From Rhodopirellula baltica (GTDB lineage Bacteria > Planctomycetota > Planctomycetia > Pirellulales > Pirellulaceae), in the NCBI GenBank assembly GCA_002901265.1, contig PPHI01000074.1:124001-188000 (forward strand): 64,000 nucleotides of DNA. The letters run 5' to 3'. Shown here in pieces: positions 57,313 through 64,000 of the stretch. The translations under genes and the position numbers were made by a program. How positions within the stretch are numbered: position 1 is the stretch's first letter; every line of letters begins with the position of its first letter. The notes beneath the pieces were generated by a model. The model saw only the letters and a program-made list of their open reading frames with translations. It made no database searches and was not told the origin of the DNA.

Positions 57313-58806
57313 CTATTTCGCGTTGGGACGTTTCGTGCGGGTGCGATTCTTGATCCAGTTGCCGTACTCCCAGCGACTTTTCCACGGCTCGAGATACGGT
57401 TGATAGTCTTCGCGGTCCGTCCAGTGGATCGGTTCGGGATGATCGGCGTTGACGTTGCCTTCGGGGTAATCTTTGCCGGCTTCGCTGTCATCTGTCTCGG
57501 CCAGCCATTCGATAAGTTTTGCGGCCATCGATTGTTGACGTTCCGCATATTGCTTTGACACGTCGTTCGCTTCAACCGGGTCGGTCGCCAAGTTGTAAAG
57601 CTCGAAGGGACCTTGGCTGAGGTTTCGCGACGTCAGTTTCCAATCGTTGTGGATCATTGCGGCCATTTTCTTGTAGCGGAAGTAGAACGCCGACCCACGT
57701 TCGCGATCAGGCGTCTGTCCATCGAACAGATGAACCAAGCTCTCTCCGTCGGTGGGACGCTGGGGTATCGGATGTGTTTCGCCAGCAAGTTCTAAAACGG
57801 TTGGCATCATGTCCATCACGGTCGCGGGAAAATCTGTCTGGCGTGGTGCGATCTTTCCAGGCCATTCGATAATCCCAGGGACGCGCAAGCCACCTTCGTC
57901 AATCAAACCTTTGTGGCCTCGTAGCCCGCCGGTGGTTGGCGGCTCGATTTTGGGTAAGCCTCCGTTGTCACTGCAGTACCAAAGCACGGTGTCTTTTTCG
58001 ATTTCCAAATCACGCAAGCCTTGACGAAGTGCGCCGACGCTTCGATCAAGTGCGACCAGTTCGCCATAGTGATTCTTTGATGACTCGTTCAATGTCGCGA
58101 ACGGTGCATAGTCTTCGGCGGATGCTTTGAAGGGCGAGTGAGGAGTGCCATACCAGATCACCACAAAGAATGGTTCATCGTTCTGCGCAACCACCGACAG
58201 ATGGTCGAGGGCTTGTTCGACGATCACATCCGACGAATCACCTTGATAATCTTCGAAGGTACCGTTTCGACTTAGCAGTGGATCGCGATCATAAAAATTG
58301 GTGACCGACAGCCAAGTTTGGAATCCGAACGTTCCCGGGTTGAACGGGTCATGTTCAAAAATCGGAACGCCGGGTCCACGTAATCCGTTGAGATGCCATT
58401 TGCCAAAGTGCGCGGTCTGGTAGCCAGCGTCGGCAAGGATTTGGGGAAGCGTGACTTCTTGATGCCGCAGTGCATAACCATGTTCCGGAACGCCCGTTCG
58501 ATAACAAGAACGACCGGTCAGAACCGCGGCACGAGTCGGCGAGCAGACGGGGGCGCCAGCGTAAAATCGGTTGAACCGCAAGCCGCTCTCGGCCAACGCA
58601 TCGAGGTGAGGGGTTTTCAAGATCGGATGATGGTTATAGCTCGTCTCGCCCCAGCCTTGGTCGTCAGCCATGACCAAGACGATATTCGGGCGTTCTGCGT
58701 CCTTTGTGTCCGAAGCCTGGATGTCCGAAGCCTGAGTGATCATCGCAAGAGGACCGATCGATACGGCATACAGCAGCAGGAACGTCAATCGCATTGGATC
58801 ACTCAT
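57313..58806 (-). CDS. Secreted sulfatase, arylsulfatase family
   Basis: About 497 residues from ATG 58806; another in-frame ATG at 58794 is possible, and the frame is open to 59019 with unlikely residues. A signal peptide (MRLTFLLLYAVSIGPLAMITQAS) is followed by the metal-binding segment VMADDQGWGE, the active-site motif CSPTR (PVCSPTRAAVLTGR), whose Cys is converted to formylglycine, and FGKWHL. DNGG is a further metal ligand. The protein is full length for the S1 family. It probably acts on a sulfated polysaccharide outside the cytoplasm. Planctomycetes typically carry many such genes. It diverges from the secreted-protein gene at 59053. Confidence 0.95.
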   Translation of the reverse strand: MSDPMRLTFLLLYAVSIGPLAMITQASDIQASDTKDAERPNIVLVMADDQGWGETSYNHHPILKTPHLDALAESGLRFNRFYAGAPVCSPTRAAVLTGRSCYRTGVPEHGYALRHQEVTLPQILADAGYQTAHFGKWHLNGLRGPGVPIFEHDPFNPGTFGFQTWLSVTNFYDRDPLLSRNGTFEDYQGDSSDVIVEQALDHLSVVAQNDEPFFVVIWYGTPHSPFKASAEDYAPFATLNESSKNHYGELVALDRSVGALRQGLRDLEIEKDTVLWYCSDNGGLPKIEPPTTGGLRGHKGLIDEGGLRVPGIIEWPGKIAPRQTDFPATVMDMMPTVLELAGETHPIPQRPTDGESLVHLFDGQTPDRERGSAFYFRYKKMAAMIHNDWKLTSRNLSQGPFELYNLATDPVEANDVSKQYAERQQSMAAKLIEWLAETDDSEAGKDYPEGNVNADHPEPIHWTDREDYQPYLEPWKSRWEYGNWIKNRTRTKRPNAK

Positions 58807-59052
58807 CAAGATTGGTGGGGCAGGGCAGAGTAGTCGCGACTGAATTGTAGTGCTTGGGGCGGCGCATTTGGCGAAACTGGTTCGCTGCAACGAAACTGCA
58901 TTGCCGAGATGATGCGATGGGCCGCCTTGTTGGGTGGTTCGGAATTCTTTTGCAAAGGGATCGGAACCAGGCGGAGTTTGATGCGTTAAAGGCATTGTGT
59001 CTGTGCTTTGTTCCCCCACGCCCAGAACTGGACGTCACACGGTAGATTTTGC

Positions 59053-59841
59053 ATGCAACGTCATCTGTCAGGCCTGCTCGGCCGCTGGTTCACACTCGTT
59101 GTCCTGCCGTTTGCATTGCAGCAATGTTCATTGAACGAAGAATTGCAGGCGGAAGAATTAGACGTCATTCAGGTAACGTCGGGGTTCCTATTCATCGACG
59201 GCAAATACCTCGCACCGCCCTACGATATCGAGTGTGAAGAAGGGGTGCTTACGATCAACGGCGAGGAATACAAGCTGGAGTATTTCCGTGATCCGCCGCC
59301 ACAGCCCGAACCGTCAACAGAGCCGGAAACGCAAGCGAATTCTTCAGCGGACCGCGATCCTGGCGAAGCATCAAGTGTCGAAGTGACGCCAACAAGATTC
59401 GCTCGAGATCCGGACCCATTTCGCAGAGGCGCGGAGTCCTACCGGAGAGATGCAGAATCTTTTCGAAACGATCCGGGGCGGTCTGGTCAAGGTTTTGAAC
59501 GCCGCGACTGGCGTCGTTGGGGGCCAAGAGGATTTGGCGGTTACGGTGGATTTCGACCTTACTTGTACTCGATCGAAATGTACGCCAATGATGTTCAACA
59601 GGCGACATTGGGCGGGATCGTTGTGATGTACCCGAAACGCAAACCCTTGGTCGTGTATCCAACTGGTGATGGTTATCGGTTGTTGCAATTGTTGATGGGG
59701 AAAACTGATATCAAGTCTGCACCACCAAAGCACCTGACGCCGGACAGCCAATCGTCATGGGAGCAACTCGCTACCGGATTTCAGCCCAGCGGCGATTTTT
59801 TTGAACGAGCGAAGGCCGAGTTGAACGTGTGGACGCGGTAA
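59053..59841 (+). CDS. Secreted protein with Arg/Asp-rich middle, unknown function
   Basis: A 262-residue protein I do not recognise. ATG 59053 gives a good signal peptide (LLGRWFTLVVLPFALQQCS); the Cys could be part of a lipobox. The mature part begins with a short beta-like region (VIQVTSGFLFIDGKYLAPPYDIECEEGVLTINGEEYKL). A Pro/Glu segment follows, then a low-complexity Arg/Asp/Gly stretch (about 120-175: RRGAESYRRDAESFRNDPG, RDWRRWGPRGFGGYGG), and finally a C-terminal domain (ATLGGIVVMYPKRKPLVVYP). The downstream GTG-start gene overlaps it by 13 bases, so they are co-translated. It may belong to a planctomycete-specific family; function unknown. Confidence 0.65.
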   Translation: MQRHLSGLLGRWFTLVVLPFALQQCSLNEELQAEELDVIQVTSGFLFIDGKYLAPPYDIECEEGVLTINGEEYKLEYFRDPPPQPEPSTEPETQANSSADRDPGEASSVEVTPTRFARDPDPFRRGAESYRRDAESFRNDPGRSGQGFERRDWRRWGPRGFGGYGGFRPYLYSIEMYANDVQQATLGGIVVMYPKRKPLVVYPTGDGYRLLQLLMGKTDIKSAPPKHLTPDSQSSWEQLATGFQPSGDFFERAKAELNVWTR

Positions 59842-60296
59842 CAGCCGAGACTGCGTCGGTCACCGATGCCGTGTTCTTGAGCCAACGTTTGGCATACCCT
59901 CTGTCACTATTGGCGATGGTCGGCGTCGTGCTAGGTTTTGGGCATCTGCTAACCAACCGTCCCACTGTTGATCCTGATCAACACGACGAGGTCAAAGGTC
60001 CTAAGATCATTGTGCAATCGCTGATGATCATCGCGCTGTTCTCTGTCGTGGACTTGGTGTTGACGGTTACCGCCACCAATGCAGGTGCGATGCGTGAACT
60101 CAATCCGCTGGGCAGTCACTTTATTGATGACCCGGCAATGCTGACCGTCTTCAAGTTCGCGGTGACGGGGTTGTCGATTGGTATTCTTTATGGGTTACGC
60201 CGCAAACCGATCGCCCACCTCGCATCCTGGTGGTGCTGCTTGTTGCTAACGCTGCTGACTGCTCGCTGGGTCGTGTTCCAGTCAATGTTTCTGTAG
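59829..60296 (+). CDS. Small integral membrane protein, DUF5658-like
   Basis: A 155-residue protein with a GTG start at 59829. Four hydrophobic segments are visible (about 20-42, 64-86, 107-124 and 130-150). The LVLTVTATNAGAMRELNPLG segment between the second and third helix resembles the DUF5658 family of unknown function. It overlaps the preceding secreted-protein gene by 13 bases, indicating translational coupling. It converges with the large secreted-protein gene; a 20-bp tandem duplication begins over its stop codon. Confidence 0.75.
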   Translation: MDAVTAETASVTDAVFLSQRLAYPLSLLAMVGVVLGFGHLLTNRPTVDPDQHDEVKGPKIIVQSLMIIALFSVVDLVLTVTATNAGAMRELNPLGSHFIDDPAMLTVFKFAVTGLSIGILYGLRRKPIAHLASWWCCLLLTLLTARWVVFQSMFL

Positions 60297-60326
60297 TCGA
60301 TCCTAGGTTTCTGTAACCGATACTAG
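60287..60326. repeat. 20-bp tandem duplication spanning two convergent stop regions
   Basis: GTTTCTGTAGTCGATCCTAG (60287-60306) is followed directly by a copy (60307-60326) with three mismatches. It covers the stop of the DUF5658-like gene and reaches the stop of the convergent minus-strand gene. Confidence 0.75.
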
Positions 60327-62374
60327 CGAGAGCGAAAGCCAAGGATCTTTGCCCGCGGTGCCAAGCCGCTCGTTTGAATCGGTTGGTCGAGCAGATAGCT
60401 TCCCGTGTTCCCGGCTTTGTCGGTCGCGTCGATTCGCAAGTAGATTTGGCCTGGCAATTTTGGATCCGCCGGCCATACGTAGACACCATTGTTTTGCAGG
60501 CCAGCCGCAATCGTTGTCCAAGGCCCAGCAAGCGAATCGGAGAACGCCAGTGCGATCGGGCGGGTCGTTAGGTTGGCATCATTGCATTCGTATTGAATGA
60601 CCAAGGATCCGATGCGGTCGCCTTCGCCGTATTTGGCGGAGGTGATGCGAGTTTGCGGCGGTGATTGGTCAACCAATACGGCAATGTCAGGAGTATCGCC
60701 TGGCAAGGGGCGTGGGCTGGCTAGCCCGTTGTTGCCGAGCACCACAATGCGAAAACTGAAGAGTCCTTCGCCGTTTGTTTCGATATCGAAGGGGCTGGTG
60801 CGATCGGGATCGGAACCCCAACGTTGCCACGTGCCACCGCCATCGAGGCTGCCGTAGAGTTCGACGGATTCGACACCTGTTGATCCGACTGCTTCCAATT
60901 CGTATTCCAAGCTGAAACGATTGGAGTCGCTGAATCGATAAGGCACGGTATGGTTCAGTTGGGCGAGGTCAAACTCGCGTTGCAGTTTTTTTCCTTCAAG
61001 CTCGGCGCGTTCGACGCGGTGACGGCGTTGGTCGCTCATCACAGTCGTTGGCTTTGGTGTTGGGACAATCTCTAGCGGACTGTTGGAGCTGTCCGCCGCA
61101 TCGGGACGCGACGAATTGATTGGGTTAAGAGCTTGATCCAGTGTCTTTTTCTGTTCTGAATAGGACGGCGATTGCTGTGAAGACATCGGTCGGTCCTGTC
61201 GTGGCAAATCAACGGGTGTATTCACCGGTGCCGCGGCGTCCGCCGGAGCAGCTGTGCTGGGGCCTTCCAAGACCGGTGCGTCACTTGCCGCTTCAGGATC
61301 TTGTTCGGCTGATGGCGCAGGCAAAACTTCGACACCGCCCTGTGTGAGACGCGCCTCGAGTCCGCTCGCAGGCAGTTGTGCGACTTGATCATTGTTTGCC
61401 GATTGCGGAGTACTGCTCGCCCCATCGATTGGCGACATCCGTGATTGGGGAGTATCGAGCGGACGGGTGCGTTGGTCGGTCGTGCCACGAAGGCCGAAGC
61501 GTTGCAGGCCAAACGGCACGTCGGCGCTCCATTGTTGCGCGGGTTGGTTGGCCTGTCCGTATCCGGATTGCGGCGTGGGCGCGCTTTCGAATCTTGGCGG
61601 TCCGATGTGCAAGTTCGGCGGGTCGCTCGGACCGGCAGCCGCATGGACCTGAGGCATTCCAGTTCCGGCCAAACCCTTGGTGGGCAGCGTCGCGATACGA
61701 GGTTTGCGAAACGATTTTGACTCGACCGATACGTTGCCAAGAGCGTCCATCGCGGTGACGTGCAGGACGACTTGTTTCCAGGCGTGATCGGGCCGAACTT
61801 CAAACCGCCCCTCGCTGTCAACACTTTGGCTGTCGACGGTAATCCATTGTCGGTAGACGTCCGTGGCATACAGGATCCGCAGAGAGCCGAGCTCACGTGA
61901 ATCGTCGAGCGTCATCTGGACCTGCAAGCCGCCGTCCAAATCCGCTTCGCCGTCAAGGCGAATGGTTGGGCCCGTGGTGTCGATCAGAATCTTGCGCTCG
62001 GCGGTCAACTGCTCCGGCGTTGGAGTTTCTGGCGAAGCCATTTGATGGGCGAACCAATGCTCGCCGTCTTCGGTCGCATCGAAGTGCAGCTTTTCGACGG
62101 GAAGCGGCGATTCGCTTGCGATTTGCCAGCTTTCCCCCTTGTCGACGGAGACGTAAAGTTTCACGCTGCTGGCGGTACTGTTCCCATTGACGTGAAATGG
62201 AATGTCAAAGGACCGGGACGCAATCGCGATTACATTGTCCGAACCTTGAGGTTCAGGCGAATCGTTTGCCCTCGCGGGAGTTGCGATCACGCTAATCGCC
62301 ATCAAAATGGCAACCACCAACAGGCTTCGTTGGGGGCGGGTGGAACTTGATTGCGTGAAACAAGGCGAGTTCAT
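60323..62374 (-). CDS. Large secreted protein with duplicated beta-rich modules and disordered linker
   Basis: About 683 residues from ATG 62374; the frame is open upstream to 62518 with unlikely residues. A signal peptide ends in ATPARAND. An N-terminal region (about 45-235) has a beta-sandwich-like module (SFDIPFHVNGNS, VKLYVSVDKGESWQ) and an Asp/Gly-rich continuation (DTTGPTIRLDGEADLDGG). A Pro/Gln/Ser-rich linker (about 240-460) separates it from a second region (about 470-683) with a related module (FSLEYELEAVGS, VELYGSLDGGGTWQRWGSD, DQSPPQTRITSAK). The two regions look duplicated. It is probably exported to the periplasm or surface; function is unknown. The gene diverges from mnmG. Confidence 0.75.
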   Translation of the reverse strand: MNSPCFTQSSSTRPQRSLLVVAILMAISVIATPARANDSPEPQGSDNVIAIASRSFDIPFHVNGNSTASSVKLYVSVDKGESWQIASESPLPVEKLHFDATEDGEHWFAHQMASPETPTPEQLTAERKILIDTTGPTIRLDGEADLDGGLQVQMTLDDSRELGSLRILYATDVYRQWITVDSQSVDSEGRFEVRPDHAWKQVVLHVTAMDALGNVSVESKSFRKPRIATLPTKGLAGTGMPQVHAAAGPSDPPNLHIGPPRFESAPTPQSGYGQANQPAQQWSADVPFGLQRFGLRGTTDQRTRPLDTPQSRMSPIDGASSTPQSANNDQVAQLPASGLEARLTQGGVEVLPAPSAEQDPEAASDAPVLEGPSTAAPADAAAPVNTPVDLPRQDRPMSSQQSPSYSEQKKTLDQALNPINSSRPDAADSSNSPLEIVPTPKPTTVMSDQRRHRVERAELEGKKLQREFDLAQLNHTVPYRFSDSNRFSLEYELEAVGSTGVESVELYGSLDGGGTWQRWGSDPDRTSPFDIETNGEGLFSFRIVVLGNNGLASPRPLPGDTPDIAVLVDQSPPQTRITSAKYGEGDRIGSLVIQYECNDANLTTRPIALAFSDSLAGPWTTIAAGLQNNGVYVWPADPKLPGQIYLRIDATDKAGNTGSYLLDQPIQTSGLAPRAKILGFRSR

Positions 62375-62555
62375 ATCAAATACATCTCGATCGCCCCGCC
62401 GGTTGGGTAACCACAGCGGTTGCTCACGTTCCATCGATGGAGCTGGGCCAATGACAGTCATCAAAATCGTCAAAGTCGAGTGAAATCGGTACACACTGTT
62501 TTTTGGTCGGCAGTCCAACCTCGAGATCTTGATTTCGAATTAACAACATTCAGCC

Positions 62556-64000
62556 ATGATTGAATACGAATACGATGTCGTCGTGATCGGTGCGGGCCAC
62601 GCCGGGACTGAGGCCGCCGCCGCGGCAGCCCGTCGGGGGGCCAAGACAGCACTGCTGACCACCAATCTGGACACGGTTGGCCAGATGTCGTGCAACCCGG
62701 CAATCGGCGGTGTCGCCAAGGGCCAAATCGTTCGCGAAGTCGACGCCCTCGGCGGATTAATGGGTCGGGCAATCGACGCGACGGGCATTCAGTTTCGCCT
62801 GCTTAATCGCCGCAAAGGACCGGCGATGCACAGCCCACGCTCGCAGGCCGACAAAAAGGCCTATCAGCAATACATCAAACACGAGATCGAGCTGCAGGAG
62901 CATCTGGACCTGAGGCAAGAAACGGTTGAGGACCTGTTGACCGAATCGACACCGCAGGGCGAACGTCTGGTTGGAGTCCAAGTCCGCGGCGACGCGATTT
63001 ATCGTGCTCGCGCGGTGGTGCTAACCACCGGGACGTTCTTGTCAGCGGTGATGCATACCGGCGATGCCAAAACCGCTGGCGGCCGAGCCGGCGAAGGCAC
63101 CACGACAGGAATCAGCGGCGCGCTGCGACGACTTGGTTTCAGCATCGATCGATTCAAAACCGGTACGCCCGCGCGATTGAATCGTCGCACGATCGATTAC
63201 AGCCGTTTGGAAGAACAGCCCGGTGACGACGACCCACAACCATTCTCGTTTTTGAACGACTCGTTGGATCTGGAACAGGTGCCGTGTCATATCGCGATGA
63301 CCAACAAAGCGGTTCACGATTTGATCCGTGCCAACTTACATCGCGCCCCGATGTACAGCGGACAGATCAATTCGCGAGGCCCACGGTACTGTCCATCGAT
63401 CGAAGACAAAGTGGTGCGGTTCGCGGACAAGGATTCGCACCAACTGTTCCTTGAGCCCGAAGGCCACCACACCGAAGAAATCTACGTCAACGGGATCTCG
63501 ACCAGCTTGCCTCGCGACGTTCAAGACGCGATGTTCCGGCAGATCGAAGGCTTAGAAAACGCGCAGATCATGCGTTATGGCTATGCCGTCGAGTATGACT
63601 ACTGTCCGCCCACACAGCTTTGGCCGCACCTTGAAACCAAACTTGTGCCTGGCTTGTTCCTGGCTGGGCAAATCAACGGCACCACAGGGTACGAAGAAGC
63701 TGCCGGCCAGGGATTGATTGCCGGATTGAACGCCGCCGCGCTCGTTGCCAGTGAATCAATGTGGGTGCCGACACGCGATCAAGCTTACCTTGGGGTGTTG
63801 GTTGACGACTTAGTTACAAGCGGCACCGACGAGCCCTATCGAATGTTTACCAGTCGAGCGGAGTTTCGGTTGCTGCTTCGCCAAGACAACGCGGATCGAC
63901 GGTTGACCGCTGACGCCGATCGGCTGGGCCTGATCAGTCAAACTCGCCGCGACAAATTCCAGCAGAAGCTCGCGGATATTGAACGTGCGATGGGATTGTT
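62556..64000 (+). CDS. mnmG: tRNA uridine-5-carboxymethylaminomethyl modification enzyme MnmG (3' end cut by window)
   Basis: The frame runs from ATG 62556 to the window edge, giving 481 of about 620 residues. The FAD-binding motif VIGAGHAGTEAA (about 9-20) is followed by the family signature MSCNPAIGGVAKGQIVREVDALGG, LTTGTFL (a second dinucleotide region), GRAGEG and FKTGTPAR. MnmG works with the GTPase MnmE to add an aminomethyl or carboxymethylaminomethyl group to U34 of certain tRNAs. The C-terminal domain that contacts MnmE and tRNA lies beyond the window. The divergent secreted-protein gene lies upstream, with 181 bases between. Confidence 0.96.
   Translation, partial: MIEYEYDVVVIGAGHAGTEAAAAAARRGAKTALLTTNLDTVGQMSCNPAIGGVAKGQIVREVDALGGLMGRAIDATGIQFRLLNRRKGPAMHSPRSQADKKAYQQYIKHEIELQEHLDLRQETVEDLLTESTPQGERLVGVQVRGDAIYRARAVVLTTGTFLSAVMHTGDAKTAGGRAGEGTTTGISGALRRLGFSIDRFKTGTPARLNRRTIDYSRLEEQPGDDDPQPFSFLNDSLDLEQVPCHIAMTNKAVHDLIRANLHRAPMYSGQINSRGPRYCPSIEDKVVRFADKDSHQLFLEPEGHHTEEIYVNGISTSLPRDVQDAMFRQIEGLENAQIMRYGYAVEYDYCPPTQLWPHLETKLVPGLFLAGQINGTTGYEEAAGQGLIAGLNAAALVASESMWVPTRDQAYLGVLVDDLVTSGTDEPYRMFTSRAEFRLLLRQDNADRRLTADADRLGLISQTRRDKFQQKLADIERAMGL

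Overview
The window is a stretch of a planctomycete chromosome, most likely from the Rhodopirellula/Pirellulaceae group. The evidence is the gene content: secreted sulfatases with CxPSR/CxPTR active sites, giant secreted proteins with an LExRQLLA-type N-terminal motif plus dockerin and GEVEDY modules, a PEP-CTERM protein, and an ammonium-transporter/histidine-kinase fusion. Base composition is moderately GC-rich and some genes use TTG or GTG starts. I found no rRNA, tRNA, CRISPR array, insertion sequence, integrase or attachment site.

Layout. 1-9.1 kb: a truncated sulfatase, a bile-acid/sodium-symporter-family carrier, a two-gene unit (divergent CpsD/BY-kinase-like ATPase and a single-pass membrane protein), cobalamin-dependent methionine synthase (metH) and an unknown protein. 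9.4-14.8 kb: an Amt-sensor kinase coupled by a 4-base overlap to a receiver-HD-GYP protein, then a PEP-CTERM protein. 15.1-20.0 kb: a repair-like cassette (DUF4130-UdgX fusion plus radical SAM partner), a secreted VWA protein and a small unknown protein. 20.1-43.3 kb: three large minus-strand genes for secreted dockerin-type proteins: a cadherin-like repeat protein, an M6-like metallopeptidase, and a giant protein that would be about 5,250 residues if two single-base frame breaks were repaired. 43.8-48.7 kb: a TPR lipoprotein, glycyl-tRNA synthetase, and an arsenic pair (ArsM-like methyltransferase, frame-broken near its C-terminus, and ArsS radical SAM enzyme). 48.8-52.2 kb: a three-gene operon (membrane glycosyltransferase, GT2 glycosyltransferase, methyltransferase). 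52.3-57.1 kb: aldehyde dehydrogenase, RNase R, and convergent DNA polymerase III delta. 57.3-64.0 kb: a second sulfatase, two overlapping envelope genes, a large secreted protein with duplicated beta-rich modules, and the first part of mnmG.

How the genes fit together. Housekeeping genes (metH, glyS, rnr, holA, mnmG) are interspersed with envelope and extracellular functions. The signalling pair at 9.5-14.2 kb probably connects ammonium sensing to cyclic-di-GMP breakdown. The 20-43 kb cluster is probably a surface or matrix locus. Three places where a reading frame breaks each look like loss of one base from a short run of identical bases (35206, 29087, 46703). They may be sequencing or assembly errors rather than true gene decay.

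The most notable observations are the Amt-kinase/HD-GYP pair, a matrixin-like domain in the giant protein with all its zinc-site residues replaced, a recurring DGQ...FEFD module in the same protein, an ATPase with Arg for the Walker A Lys, and an aldehyde dehydrogenase lacking the usual cofactor-binding Lys.
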